NCBI RefSeq assembly: GCF_019688735.1
Contig: NZ_JAIFYA010000001.1
Location: forward strand, 620,001 to 684,000
DNA from: Thermosulfurimonas sp. F29
Lineage (GTDB): Bacteria > Desulfobacterota > Thermodesulfobacteria > Thermodesulfobacteriales > Thermodesulfobacteriaceae
DNA: 64,000 nt
Reading direction: 5' to 3'
In this document: one piece after another, positions 24,294-40,740 of the stretch
Numbering within the stretch: position 1 is the stretch's first letter
Layout of the letters: each line of letters opens with the position of its first letter
Notes under the pieces: generated by a model
Told to the model about the DNA's origin: nothing
The model's database searches: none
What the model saw: only the letters and a program-made list of their open reading frames with translations
Position numbers and translations under genes: made by a program

Positions 24294-24514
24294 AGGTCCC
24301 CTGTAGTATAATCCGCCCCGGAGATCTTTTAAATTCCCCGGAGAAAACCTGTGGAAAAGTCGGTGGAAAGAAGGGGCCTCGAATTTGAACCAAACTTTCA
24401 ACACGATTTTCTACCGCCTGGATGCGCAACTTTCGGCGATTTTAAAACGGGTTATCCCTTTCACGGGTACAATTCACCCGTAACAATAAAAATCTTTTAA
24501 GAAGGGGAAATACC
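24294..24514. promoter_or_regulatory. Divergent pcrA/dnaN intergenic region with promoters and a weak DnaA-box-like site
   Basis: For pcrA (minus): TATACT at 24310-24305 with TTTAAA 17 bp upstream. For dnaN (plus): TACAAT at 24468-24473 inside the dyad ACGGGT-7-ACCCGT (24463-24481), which could be an operator or start-site hairpin. A one-mismatch DnaA box (TTTTCCACA, minus strand, 24350-24358) and a poorer TTATCC stretch at 24452 are present, but there is no clustered array. dnaN and gyrB lie next to the replication origin in many bacteria; dnaA is not here. Confidence 0.45.
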
Positions 24515-29220
<4,706 letters not shown>

Positions 29221-29236
29221 TGAGGGAGGTGGATTG

Positions 29237-29440
29237 ATGGAGTGCAAGAGGGAGACCAATCTCAAGCGTTGCAACTGCACCTACGAGCCCTGTCCCAAGA
29301 AGGGCATCTGTTGCGAGTGTCTCAAGTATCACCTTTCCATGCGCCAGCTTCCGGCCTGCTGTTTTCCCCCCGAGGCCGAGCGGACCTATGATCGGAGTTT
29401 CGAGCACTTCGCCCGTCTGGTCTCGGAGGGGCGGGTCTAG
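29237..29440 (+). CDS. Cysteine-rich small cytosolic protein (DUF6485-like)
   Basis: A 67-residue protein with eight cysteines in the first two thirds (LKRCNCTYEPCPKKGICCEC, then LPACCFPPEAERTYDRSF), which must bind metal or a cluster. It resembles the DUF6485 group of anaerobes, whose function is unknown. GGAGG lies just before the ATG. It ends directly before rsfS, so it is in the same transcript. Confidence 0.75.
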   Translation: MECKRETNLKRCNCTYEPCPKKGICCECLKYHLSMRQLPACCFPPEAERTYDRSFEHFARLVSEGRV

Positions 29441-29818
29441 ATGGTGCGGGATTCGGTGGAGCTTGCGCGCTGGCTGGCCCGCCTGATCGTGGAGAAGAAG
29501 GGCGAGGATCTGGTGATCCTGGATGTGCGGGGAAGGGCTCCCTACACGGACTTCATCCTGATCGCGAGCGCCCGTTCGGCCCGCCATGTGCAGGGTCTTG
29601 CCGAATACCTCGAAGCCGAGACCGCCCGGTACGGAGTTTATCCCATGGGCGTGGAGGGACTAACCCAGGGGCACTGGGTGGTTCTCGATTACGGAGACGC
29701 GGTGGTGCACCTCTTTTACGAACCGGTGCGAGAGGTTTACGACCTGGAGGGGCTCTGGGCCGAGGTACCCAGACTGGCCCCGGAGGAGACGAGGGAGGAA
29801 AGCGGTGGCGGAGATTAG
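29441..29818 (+). CDS. rsfS: Ribosomal silencing factor RsfS
   Basis: A 125-residue RsfS/Iojap protein: KKGEDLVILDVRGRAPYTDFILIASARSARHVQ, then GLTQGHWVVLDYGDAVVHLFYEPVREVYDLEGLW. It binds ribosomal protein uL14 and blocks subunit joining when nutrients are scarce. Its 3' end overlaps gpmI by 14 nt. Confidence 0.93.
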   Translation: MVRDSVELARWLARLIVEKKGEDLVILDVRGRAPYTDFILIASARSARHVQGLAEYLEAETARYGVYPMGVEGLTQGHWVVLDYGDAVVHLFYEPVREVYDLEGLWAEVPRLAPEETREESGGGD

Positions 29819-31346
29819 ACCCCTTCTTTTGGTCATCATGGACGGCTGGGGTTTTCGGGAGGAGGAGCGGTACAACGCCGTGAAACTGGCCGGGACCCCG
29901 AATCTGGACGCCCTGCGCGAGGCCTATCCCTTCACGCTGCTTGAGGCCTCGGGGGAGGCCGTGGGGCTTCCGGCCGGTCAGATGGGCAATTCCGAGGTAG
30001 GACACCTCAACATCGGGGCCGGCCGCATCGTCTATCAGGATCTGACCCGCATAAACCTGGCCATCCGCGAGGGGTCCTTTTTCCGCAATCCCGAACTCCT
30101 GCGGGTGGCCGAACGGGTGCGGGAGACCGGGGGTAAGATCCATCTCCTGGGACTGGTTTCCGACGGAGGGGTGCACAGCTCCATCGAACACCTTTACGCC
30201 CTCCTCGAACTTTACGCCCGGGAGGGGCTTAACGACCGGGTCTTCGTGCACGCCTTTACCGACGGGCGGGATACCGCTCCGGATGTGGCCGATCGGTTCC
30301 TGGAGGCCCTTCTAGGAAAGATGGCGGAGCTTTCCTGCGGCAGGGTGGCCACGGTTTCCGGACGCTACTACGCCATGGACCGGGACCGGCGCTGGGAGCG
30401 TACCCGCCTGGCCTACGAGGCCCTGGTTCTGGGAAGGGGTCTAACGGCCCCAGATCCCCTCACCGCGGTGCGCGAAGCCTTCGCCCGGGGGGAGACGGAC
30501 GAGTTCATCAAACCCACGGTGATCCTAGAGGGGGATCGTCCCGTGGCCACCATCGACGACGGGGACGCGGTGGTCTTTTTTAACTTCCGGGCCGATCGGG
30601 CCCGTCAGCTCACCCGGGCCCTCACCGATCCGGACTTTTCCGGGTTCCAGCGGGAGAAGTTTCCCTCTCTGGCCTACTTCGTGTGTTTCACCCTTTACGA
30701 CGAAACCTTTGACCTTCCCGTGGCCTTTCCCCCGGAAAAACTTCACCGTATCTGGGGGGAGGAAGTGAGCCGGGCCGGATTGACTCAGCTTCGCATCGCG
30801 GAGACCGAGAAGTACGCCCATGTTACCTATTTTTTTAACGGCGGGGAGGAAAGGACCTTCCCCGGAGAGGAGAGAAAACTGATCCCCTCCCCCCGGGAGG
30901 TGCCCACCTATGACCTCAAGCCGGAGATGAGCGCTTACGGCATTACCGAGGAATTAATCCGTCGTCTCCGGGAAAAGCGCTACGGACTGGTGGTGCTCAA
31001 CTTCGCCAACGGCGACATGGTGGGACACACCGGGGTGCTCGAGGCGGCGATCAAGGCCGTGAGGGTGGTGGACGAGTGCGTGGGACGGGTGGTGAGGGCC
31101 TTTCGCGAGACCCACGGTGGACCCGTAATCGTCACCGCGGATCACGGAAACTGCGAACTAATGGCCGACGAGAATGGTCATCCTCATACCGCCCACACGG
31201 GAAATCCCGTGCCCCTCTATCTGGTGGACGATCGTTTCCGGGGTAGAAGGCTTCGTCGGGGAATTCTGGCCGACATAGCTCCCACCGCCCTTCACCTCAT
31301 GGGGATTCCCGTCCCGGAGGAAATGACCGGAAGGGTCCTTTTTTAG
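29805..31346 (+). CDS. gpmI: 2,3-bisphosphoglycerate-independent phosphoglycerate mutase
   Basis: A 513-residue alkaline-phosphatase-fold enzyme of normal length. It starts LLVIMDGWGFREEERYNAV. The phosphoserine is in MGNSEVGHLNIGAGRIVYQD, then VFVHAFTDGRDTAP, YYAMDRDRRWERT and the metal-site motifs FANGDMVGHTG and ADHGNCELM. It interconverts 3- and 2-phosphoglycerate with two Mn2+. A GTG start is chosen because GAGGGAGGAA lies just upstream and the family start follows at once. Confidence 0.97.
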   Translation: MAEIRPLLLVIMDGWGFREEERYNAVKLAGTPNLDALREAYPFTLLEASGEAVGLPAGQMGNSEVGHLNIGAGRIVYQDLTRINLAIREGSFFRNPELLRVAERVRETGGKIHLLGLVSDGGVHSSIEHLYALLELYAREGLNDRVFVHAFTDGRDTAPDVADRFLEALLGKMAELSCGRVATVSGRYYAMDRDRRWERTRLAYEALVLGRGLTAPDPLTAVREAFARGETDEFIKPTVILEGDRPVATIDDGDAVVFFNFRADRARQLTRALTDPDFSGFQREKFPSLAYFVCFTLYDETFDLPVAFPPEKLHRIWGEEVSRAGLTQLRIAETEKYAHVTYFFNGGEERTFPGEERKLIPSPREVPTYDLKPEMSAYGITEELIRRLREKRYGLVVLNFANGDMVGHTGVLEAAIKAVRVVDECVGRVVRAFRETHGGPVIVTADHGNCELMADENGHPHTAHTGNPVPLYLVDDRFRGRRLRRGILADIAPTALHLMGIPVPEEMTGRVLF

Positions 31347-31654
31347 GAATTTTCCGGCTCTCCGAAAAGGACGAGCAAGCGATCCAGCAGGGTCTTTATC
31401 TCTTCCTCCCGCCGAAGGATTTCTTCCATCTTTCTTTCACACCATTCGAGCTCCTCCAGGGAGAGCTGGTGCCAGGTGAGTTTCTTAAAGAAGGAGGAGA
31501 AGAGCCGCCTCTGTCGTAATCTATTCTGAAGTTCCCGGGAGATTTCCACGGAGACCCTGGGTCTTTCCAGAAGGTCCAGCAGAAACTGAAGGTCCTCTTC
31601 CTGTTTTCGGGAGAAGGCCTCAAGCCAGTCCTTTAAAGTGCACAGCCGAGCCAC
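31343..31654 (-). CDS. Small helical (coiled-coil-like) protein of unknown function
   Basis: A 103-residue, highly charged protein predicted by eye to be almost all helix (EEIKTLLDRLLVLFG, CERKMEEILRREEE). I do not recognise it. The GTG start at 31654 has no clear ribosome site. A consensus TATAAT sits so that transcription would begin at the GTG itself, so the message may be leaderless. It converges on gpmI with a 4-nt overlap and follows the LysR-type gene's 3' side. Confidence 0.6.
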   Translation of the reverse strand: MARLCTLKDWLEAFSRKQEEDLQFLLDLLERPRVSVEISRELQNRLRQRRLFSSFFKKLTWHQLSLEELEWCERKMEEILRREEEIKTLLDRLLVLFGEPENS

Positions 31655-31660
31655 GACTTT

Positions 31661-31666
31661 ATTATA
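31661..31666 (-). promoter_or_regulatory. Consensus -10 (TATAAT) that predicts a leaderless transcript
   Basis: Minus strand TATAAT, 6 nt before the GTG start codon at 31654. The -35 region is poor (GAGCCA). The position would place the transcription start on the first base of the coding frame. Confidence 0.45.
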
Positions 31667-31687
31667 ACCCGTTTTTCCCCGAGTGGC

Positions 31688-32584
31688 TCAGGTCTTCTCG
31701 TTTTCACTCTGGCGGTAAAAGTTGAGAAAGGCCTGGGCCGGGGGGGAGAGGGTGCGCCGGGCCGGATAGACCAGAAAGAAGTGGCGCCGGATCTCCAGCC
31801 CCTTTACGGGAAGGATCTGAATTTCCTTTCGGGAGACCTCCTCCTCCACGGCCCTTTTCGAGACGAAGGCCACCCCCAGCCCGGCTCTGACCGCCTGTTT
31901 GACCGCCTCGGTGGAGCCCATTTCCGCCACCAGCGTGAGCTTTTGAAGAGAGATTCCGCACTCTTCCAGTGCCTTGAGGGCCGTGCGCCAGGTCCCCGAG
32001 CCGGGCTCCCGGGCGATGAGGGGGAGCTCGACGATCTTTTCCGGGGTCAAACGCGGGAACTTTTCCCGGGCCGGAGCGATGAGGACGATCTCGTCCTCGC
32101 AACAGGCCTCAAAGGACAACTCCGGATCCTCCTCCCGGGCCCCCACCATGCCCAGCTCGAGTTCCCCTTCCCTTACCTTCTTGATGATCTCCTCGGTGTC
32201 CCCCACCTTGAGAAAAACCGAGATGCCGGGATAGGCGGTGCGGAATTCGGCGATGAGCCGGGGCAGGATGTACTGCCCCGGGATGGTGCTCCCTCCCAGG
32301 TCCAGCTTTCCCGTTTTTTCTCCGCGGAAGTAAGCCATCTCCCGTTCCAGTTCCCGATAAAGGATAAGGAGTTTTTTGGCATATTCATAAAGCATTTTTC
32401 CGGCCCGGGTGGGCACCACGGAGCGGGTGTGCCGGTCAAATAGGCGCAGGCCGAAGTAGTCCTCCAGAGCCTTTATGTGGCCGGATACGGTGGGCTGGGT
32501 GAGGTGGATTTTTTCCGCCGCCTTGGAGAAGCTTCCGGTGTCCACCACCGCAACCAGGGCCTCGAGTTTTCGGAGATCCACCAC
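31688..32584 (-). CDS. LysR-family regulator (CysB/CysL-like)
   Basis: About 298 residues. The N-terminal winged helix is VVDLRKLEALVAVVDTGSFS with KAAEKIHLTQPTVSGHIKAL. The effector domain begins GKLDLGGSTIPGQYILPRLI and includes GELELGMVGAREEDPEL and GMVGA-type ligand loops of the sulfate- or thiosulfate-responsive CysB/CysL and selenium-associated subgroup. Targets are unknown; ispG diverges from it across 64 bp. I start at GTG 32584, six nt after AGGAGG; a TTG six codons earlier would place that ribosome site inside the gene. Confidence 0.88.
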   Translation of the reverse strand: MVDLRKLEALVAVVDTGSFSKAAEKIHLTQPTVSGHIKALEDYFGLRLFDRHTRSVVPTRAGKMLYEYAKKLLILYRELEREMAYFRGEKTGKLDLGGSTIPGQYILPRLIAEFRTAYPGISVFLKVGDTEEIIKKVREGELELGMVGAREEDPELSFEACCEDEIVLIAPAREKFPRLTPEKIVELPLIAREPGSGTWRTALKALEECGISLQKLTLVAEMGSTEAVKQAVRAGLGVAFVSKRAVEEEVSRKEIQILPVKGLEIRRHFFLVYPARRTLSPPAQAFLNFYRQSENEKT

Positions 32585-32648
32585 CGCTCGCCTCCTTGGC
32601 AAAATTTGGATAAAATTTAATCAAACTATCGGCTTTTGTCTATCATTC

Positions 32649-33770
32649 ATGTCTATGAATCGGCGCCGGACCAGGGAAATAAGGGTGGGCTGGGTGCGCA
32701 TCGGGGGTGACAATCCGGTGGTGGTGCAGAGCATGACCAACACGGACACCCGGGATGTGGAGGCCACGGTGGCCCAGATCCGGGAACTGGAGGAGGAGGG
32801 GTGCGAGGTGATAAGGGTGGCGGTGCCGGACGAGGCCGCGGCCGAGGCGGTGGCCAGGATCGTCTCCCGCATCAACATTCCCCTCATCGCGGACATACAC
32901 TTTGACTGGAGGCTGGCGGTCTCGGCCCTTCGGGCCGGGGCACACGGAGTTCGCATAAATCCGGGAAACATAAAGGGGCGCGAGAATGTGCGCCGGATTA
33001 TCGAGGAGGCCCGGGCCCGCGGGGCCTGCGTTCGCATAGGGGTGAATGCGGGGTCCCTGGAGAGGGATCTCCTGCGCAAGTACGGATGGCCCCGTCCGGA
33101 GGCCCTGGTGGAAAGCGCGCTTCGCTGGCTGGACTTCGTGGTGGGGGATCTCGGCTTTGAGAATGTCAAGGTGTCCCTCAAGAGCTCCGATCTGTGGCAC
33201 ACCGTGGCGGCCTACCGGGAATTCTCCCGTCGCTCGGACTTTCCGGTGCACATAGGGGTAACCGAGGCCGGTGGTCTCATCCCCGGAACGGTAAAAAGTG
33301 CCCTGGGTCTGGGAATCCTCCTTTCCGAGGGCATAGGGGATACGCTGCGGGTCTCCCTCACCGCTCCACCGGTGGAGGAGGTGCGGGTGGCCTGGGAGAT
33401 TCTCAAGGCGGTGGGGGTGCGTCGCCGGGGTCTGGAGATCGTGGCCTGTCCTACCTGCGGGCGCTGCGAAATAGACCTCATGGGACTTTACGAGGAGGTG
33501 GAACGCCGGGTGCGCGGGATCAGGGTCCCCCTCAGGATTGCGGTGATGGGTTGCGTGGTGAACGGACCGGGTGAGGCCCGGGAGGCGGACCTGGGACTTG
33601 CCGGGGGCAAGGGGGTGGGACTCATCTTCAGGAGGGGAAAGATCGTGCGCAAGGTTCCGGAAGCACAGCTGCTCGAGGCCTTCTGGGAGGAGCTCCAGCG
33701 GTTGCTCAGGGAGGAATCCGGCTCCGGAGAAATCCGGGGCTTGACATCGAGATCCGGAGAGTTAAATTAA
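32649..33770 (+). CDS. ispG: 4-hydroxy-3-methylbut-2-en-1-yl diphosphate synthase (IspG/GcpE)
   Basis: About 373 residues, the short bacterial form. It starts RREIRVG-like and continues GGDNPVVVQSMTNTDTRDV. The TIM barrel includes PLIADIHFDWRLA and the C-terminal part has the [4Fe-4S] cysteines CPTCGRCEID and VMGCVVNGPGEA. It makes HMBPP in the MEP isoprenoid pathway, fed by ferredoxin or flavodoxin. Two ATGs (32649 and 32655) are possible. The gene lies directly upstream of the rRNA operon promoter. Confidence 0.96.
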   Translation: MSMNRRRTREIRVGWVRIGGDNPVVVQSMTNTDTRDVEATVAQIRELEEEGCEVIRVAVPDEAAAEAVARIVSRINIPLIADIHFDWRLAVSALRAGAHGVRINPGNIKGRENVRRIIEEARARGACVRIGVNAGSLERDLLRKYGWPRPEALVESALRWLDFVVGDLGFENVKVSLKSSDLWHTVAAYREFSRRSDFPVHIGVTEAGGLIPGTVKSALGLGILLSEGIGDTLRVSLTAPPVEEVRVAWEILKAVGVRRRGLEIVACPTCGRCEIDLMGLYEEVERRVRGIRVPLRIAVMGCVVNGPGEAREADLGLAGGKGVGLIFRRGKIVRKVPEAQLLEAFWEELQRLLREESGSGEIRGLTSRSGELN

Positions 33771-33835
33771 GGGCCGTCAGTTGCTCTTTGGAAGTTTTCA
33801 GGATGCTCTTTCACTCGCTCCCCCACAAATGGGGG

Positions 33836-33863
33836 TTGACAGGTTTTCGGGATTGGTTACAAT
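33836..33863 (+). promoter_or_regulatory. rRNA operon promoter
   Basis: TTGACA (33836-33841), 16-nt spacer, TACAAT (33858-33863). A GC-rich dyad (CCCCCAC-4-GTGGGGG-like, 33820-33835) lies just upstream and may be an ispG terminator. boxA-like TGATCTTTGAAAA follows at 33884; similar TTGCTCTTTAAAA precedes the tRNAs at 35647. Confidence 0.7.
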
Positions 33864-33897
33864 AAGAGATCGGCAGTTAAGGCTGATCTTTGAAAAC

Positions 33898-33921
33898 TGA
33901 ATAGTGGCGCATGGGCAGGCC
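33898..33921 (+). other. 5' strand of the 16S processing stem (RNase III)
   Basis: TGAATAGTGGCGCATGGGC plus AGGCC is complementary to 35600-35625 (GGCCTGCCCAT...CCACTATTCA) downstream of 16S. Together they enclose the 16S RNA in a long helix, the usual RNase III substrate. Confidence 0.8.
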
Positions 33922-33989
33922 TCCGTGGTTTCAGCCTCGGCGGCCTGGAATCTCCCCTTGAGGGTGATTCCGGAGCCGGGAGGTTTGAA

Positions 33990-35570
<1,581 letters not shown>

Positions 35571-35599
35571 AGGAGAATTCCTTGAAACTTTGAAAGAAC

Positions 35600-35625
35600 G
35601 GCCTGCCCATGTTAGCCACTATTCA
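35600..35625 (+). other. 3' strand of the 16S processing stem (RNase III)
   Basis: Complement of 33898-33921 with a two-base bulge. Confidence 0.8.
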
Positions 35626-35687
35626 GCTTTCAGGGATCAGTTTTTTTGCTCTTTAAAAGATTTGGTTTGGGGTGAACGGGCAAGGTT

Positions 35688-35766
35688 GGGCCTATAGCTC
35701 AGCGTAGGTCAGAGCGCACGCCTGATAAGCGTGAGGTCGGTGGTTCGAATCCACCTAGGCCCACCA
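35688..35766 (+). tRNA. tRNA-Ile (GAT anticodon)
   Basis: Acceptor GGGCCTA pairs with TAGGCCC, anticodon stem CACGC/GCGTG encloses loop CTGATAA (anticodon GAT), T-arm GGTGG TTCGAAT CCACC, encoded CCA. The D-loop is long (11 nt). Located in the 16S-23S spacer. Confidence 0.95.
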
Positions 35767-35796
35767 TATATTTGGGGGCCGAAGGGCCTCAGGCGT

Positions 35797-35872
35797 GGGG
35801 GTGTAGCTCAGTTGGGAGAGCACCGGCTTTGCAAGCCGGGGGTCGACGGTTCGAGTCCGTTCACCTCCACCA
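35797..35872 (+). tRNA. tRNA-Ala (TGC anticodon)
   Basis: Acceptor GGGGGTG pairs with CACCTCC, anticodon loop TTTGCAA (TGC), T-loop TTCGAGT, encoded CCA. Second tRNA of the 16S-23S spacer. Confidence 0.96.
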
Positions 35873-35935
35873 GCCGACGGGTTTAAGAGAGGGGTGTGGG
35901 CCTTCGCTTAAGCCCGTGGGTTGGGCTTGTTCTTT

Positions 35936-35954
35936 GACAAGTGAATATGGGTAT
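35936..35954 (+). other. 5' strand of the 23S processing stem
   Basis: GACAAGTGAATATGGGTAT pairs with 39748-39766 beyond the 23S 3' end (one mismatch), enclosing the 23S RNA. Confidence 0.8.
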
Positions 35955-36542
35955 CCGTTGGCATCTTGACCGGCCTGAGCATGATTTAAAGGTTTGTGGC
36001 CAAGCTACTAAGGGCCGGCGGTGGATGCCTCGGGCGGGGGAGGCGATGAAGGGCGTGGCAAGCTGCGATAAGCCCCGGGGAGCCGCAAGCAGGCGTTGAT
36101 CCGGGGATGCCCGAATGGGGAAACCCGGCCGGGGTAATACCCGGTCATCCGCGGGTGAATCCATAGCCCGCGGAGGCGATACCCGGGGAAGTGAAACATC
36201 TCAGTACCCGGAGGAAAAGAAATCAACCGAGATTCCCCGAGTAGCGGCGAGCGAAAGGGGAGGAGCCCAAACCGGATGGGTGTCAAAGCCCCTGGGCGTT
36301 GCCCATCCGGGGTAGTGGGGGCGTGCCGGAGGGGGCCAGGGACCCCTCAGGGAGTTACAAAACCGCGCGTCTAGCCGAAGGCGCCTGGAATGGCCCGCCA
36401 GAGAGGGTGAAAGCCCCGTAGGCGAAAGGCGCGTGGTCTCCCGGGGCACGCTACCCAAGTAGCGCGGGACACGGGAAATCCCGCGTGAATCTGGGGGGAC
36501 CACCCTCCAAGGCTAAATACTACCCCCGCACCGATAGCGCAT

Positions 36543-36574
<32 letters not shown>

Positions 36575-37140
36575 GGGAGGGGAGTGAAATAGAACCTGAA
36601 ACCGCCGGCCTACAAGCGGTCGGAGGGGGCTTCGGCCCCTGACGGCGTGCCTTTTGCATAATGAGCCCGGGAGTTGCCGTCGGTGGCGAGGCTAAGCCGT
36701 TTAGGCGGAGCCGTAGCGAAAGCGAGTCCGAACAGGGCGTTTAGTCGCCGGCGGCAGACCCGAAGCGGGACGAGCTACCCCTGGGCAGGGTGAAGGCGGG
36801 CTAAACCCCGCTGGAGGCCCGAACCGGTGGAGGGTGAAAACTCCTCGGATGACCTGGGGGTAGGAGTGAAAAGCTAATCGAGTCCCGTGATAGCTGGTTC
36901 TCCCCGAAATATATTGAGGTATAGCCTCGGGCGGTCGCTGCGGGGGGTAGAGCACTGTTGGGGCTAGGGGGGTTACCGCCCTACCGAACCCCGGCAAACT
37001 CCGAATACCCGCAAGCGCAGCCCGGGAGTCAGCCCTAGGGCGATAAAGTCCTAGGACGAGAGGGGAACAACCCAGACCGCCAGCTAAGGCCCCCAAGTCC
37101 CGGCTAAGTGGTAAAGGAGGTGCCCCTGCTTAGACACCCA

Positions 37141-37172
<32 letters not shown>

Positions 37173-37699
37173 GAGTGCGTAACAGCTCACTGGGTGAGCG
37201 GGGGTGCGCCGAAAATACCACGGGGCTTAAGCCGGGCGCCGAAGCTGCGGGTCTGCGCGCGTTGAGCGCGCAGGCGGTAGGGGAGCACTCCGGTTGCCGA
37301 TGAAGGCGGACCCGCGAGGGCCGCTGGAGGCCCCGGAGGAGAGAATCCGGGCACGAGTAGCGATAAGGAGGGTGAGAATCCCTCCCGCCGTAAGCCCAAG
37401 GTTTCCTGGGGAAGGGTCGTCCGCCCAGGGTTAGCCGGCCCCTAACCCGAGGCCGAAAGGCGTAGGGGATGGGAAGTGGGGTTAATATTCCCCCGCCACC
37501 GGAGTGGAGGCCGAGGGGTGACGCAGGAGGGAAGGGCCCCGGGGCTGTATGGTTGGCCCTCCAAACCTCTAGCCCGATGATGGCCCGAGGCAAATCCCGG
37601 GCCGGAGGGTGAGGGGGAGTAAGTAACCGCGAGCTACGGCTCGCGGGAAGGGGCTCGGACCACACTGCCAAGAAATAGCCTCGCGGCCGTTGAAGCTCC

Positions 37700-37734
<35 letters not shown>

Positions 37735-38003
37735 CAGAATATGCTCAGGCGCGTGGGGTAACCCCGGCTAAGGAACTCGGCAAAATGGCCCCGTAACTTC
37801 GGGAGAAGGGGTGCCCGCGTGTAGGTGTAGGTCCCTCGTCGGACCTGCGCCGAGGCGGGTCGCAGTGAAGAGGCGGTGGCGACTGTTTACCAAAAACACA
37901 GGGCTCTGCTAACTCGTAAGAGGACGTATAGGGCCTGACGCCTGCCCGGTGCCGGAAGGTGAAGGGGCGGGGTTAGGGAGGCAACTCCCGAAGCTCTGCC
38001 CTT

Positions 38004-38774
<771 letters not shown>

Positions 38775-39025
38775 CGCCGCGCTGTCTCGGCCGGGGGCCC
38801 AGCGAAACTGTAGTCTCGGTGAAGATGCCGGGTACCCGCGGTGGGACGGAAAGACCCCGTGGAGCTTTACTGCAGCTTGGCATTGATCTTCGGGGTAGGA
38901 TGTGCAGGATAGGTGGGAGGCTGCGAAGCCGGGGCGCCAGCTCCGGTGGAGCCGCCCTTGAGATACCACCCTTCCTGCTCCGGGGATCTAACCTGCGGGG
39001 GTTATCCCCCCGAGGGACAGTGCCT

Positions 39026-39057
<32 letters not shown>

Positions 39058-39214
39058 GAAAGGTAACGGAGGCGCCCAAAGGTCCCCTCAGGCGGATTGG
39101 AAACCCGCCGTTGAGTGCAAGGGCATAAGGGGGCTTGACTGCGAGGCCGACGGGCCGAGCAGGGGCGAAAGCCGGGCCTAGTGATCCGGCGGCTCCGCGT
39201 GGAAGGGCCGTCGC

Positions 39215-39253
<39 letters not shown>

Positions 39254-39325
39254 ACCCCCAAGAGTTCACATCGACGGGGTGGTTTGGCACCTCGATGTCG
39301 GCTCATCCCATCCTGGGGCTGGAGA

Positions 39326-39359
<34 letters not shown>

Positions 39360-39367
39360 GGGTACGT

Positions 39368-39410
<43 letters not shown>

Positions 39411-39437
39411 CCGCGGGCGCAGGAGGCTTGAGGGGAG

Positions 39438-39469
<32 letters not shown>

Positions 39470-39525
39470 CACCTCTGGTGGCCCGGTTGTCGCACCAGCG
39501 GCACAGCCGGGTAGCCATGTGCGGA

Positions 39526-39563
<38 letters not shown>

Positions 39564-39747
39564 CCCAAGATTAGGCCTCCCGCGGGTGGGGCAACCCACC
39601 CCCTGAAGGGCCCTCCGAGAACAGGAGGTTGATAGGCCGGAGGTGGAAGCCCGGTAACGGGTGGAGCCGACCGGTACTAATCGCCCGTGCGGCTTGGCCA
39701 CAGCTGGCTTTTTAAAAGAATTCTCGGGCCGGCAGGGTGCCGGCGGT

Positions 39748-39766
39748 ATACCCATATTCGCTTGTC
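39748..39766 (+). other. 3' strand of the 23S processing stem
   Basis: ATACCCATATTCGCTTGTC, complement of 35936-35954. Confidence 0.8.
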
Positions 39767-39783
39767 CTAAATTTGGACAGGTT

Positions 39784-39902
39784 TCCCGGGTGCCCATACC
39801 GGAGGGGCCACACCCGTTCCCATTCCGAACACGGTCGTTAAGCCCTCCAGGGCCGATGGTACTGGGGCGTTACCGCCCTGGGAGAGTAGGTCGGTGCCCG
39901 GG
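39784..39902 (+). rRNA. rrf: 5S ribosomal RNA
   Basis: About 118 nt. Terminal helix TCCCGGGTGCC with GGTGCCCGGGG, then CCATACCGGAGGGGCCACAC, CGTTCCCATTCCGAACACGG and TACTGGGGCGTTACCGCCC. Last RNA of the operon. Confidence 0.93.
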
Positions 39903-39914
39903 GTTGATTTTCCG

Positions 39915-39949
39915 GCCCGGCTGGGAGCAATCCTGGCCGGGCTTTTTTT
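39915..39949 (+). terminator. Intrinsic terminator of the rRNA operon
   Basis: GCCCGGCTGGGAGCAATCCT and then GGCCGGGC form a GC-rich hairpin (outer GCCCGG/CCGGGC, inner AGGATT-like loop) followed by seven T. It closes the transcript 12 nt after 5S. Confidence 0.9.
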
Positions 39950-40118
39950 ATTTTTCATCGTCCTAGAAGCAACCAGTAGGTAAAGCTTAGGTGTCTTCGG
40001 TAAATTGACCGTTCTATGGTCGATTTGTAGGGAAAGTTAGCTATTACAATTTTTCCCTGAAGGCTTATTTTAATATAGACTGCTCAAGACGGTTAAGCTC
40101 GGCCGGATTTTTGCAACT

Positions 40119-40691
40119 TCACTCATCGCCAGCCTTTGGGAAGTTTGCAGGGGCCTTTGGTCTTGTGGTTTCCTCCATATCTAATCCCAGATCTTTTGCC
40201 AAGGCTTTTTCTACTTTGGATAGAAGATACTTTATAGTTATGTCAATTAAATCACGAGCAGTTTTAAAATGCTCCCTTGTTAAACAAATATCTTTATAAT
40301 CACGAATTTTCTTTCCTGGATGAACCAAATTCCTCAGTTCTTTCACATAGTTTAAAAGCCAATCGCCTAAATCTCCCTGATCGGGATCATCAATATCTTT
40401 AAAAGGGATCCAGCCTATTTTGAAAGCAATTTGAAGTAAATCACTTAAACTCCAATACCTTGGATCAGTGTATTTTATATTGGGGAGATTCTTTAAAGCT
40501 TTTTGAACTTCTTCTGGAAATACATCAACCATAGCCAATAACATAGCCTCTAAAGCAGAACCTAAAACTATACAACCTGCAAGATAAGCTTGAACAGAAG
40601 CGCATTTGTTTGCTTCTTCTAGTAATTTTTCGATAAGTTTTTGAAGCTCTTCAAATTTACTTTCGTTTAAGAATTTTATGTCTTTAGGCAT
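40119..40691 (-). CDS. HEPN-like domain protein, AT-rich orphan
   Basis: A 190-residue helical protein. It opens with a charged helix (NESKFEELQKLIEKLLEEA), has CIVLGSALEAMLLAMVD, and near residue 138 carries RNLVHPGK, which resembles the R-x4-6-H motif of HEPN RNases and HEPN-like DUFs (R-N-x-x-H spacing). The gene is clearly more AT-rich than its surroundings and lies alone just downstream of the rRNA terminator on the other strand. HEPN proteins are often toxins or defence components, but no partner nucleotidyltransferase or antitoxin gene is adjacent. Family assignment is tentative. Confidence 0.55.
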   Translation of the reverse strand: MPKDIKFLNESKFEELQKLIEKLLEEANKCASVQAYLAGCIVLGSALEAMLLAMVDVFPEEVQKALKNLPNIKYTDPRYWSLSDLLQIAFKIGWIPFKDIDDPDQGDLGDWLLNYVKELRNLVHPGKKIRDYKDICLTREHFKTARDLIDITIKYLLSKVEKALAKDLGLDMEETTRPKAPANFPKAGDE

Positions 40692-40740
40692 TTTTCGTGA
40701 GGATATAGTTTTTCGATATTAAGTTCTTTAATTTCAGCTA

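Noticed and set aside
24294-24514. Replication origin next to dnaN
   Set aside because: Only one near-consensus DnaA box and no cluster or AT-rich unwinding block; dnaA is absent. A cumulative GC-skew plot of the whole genome would decide.
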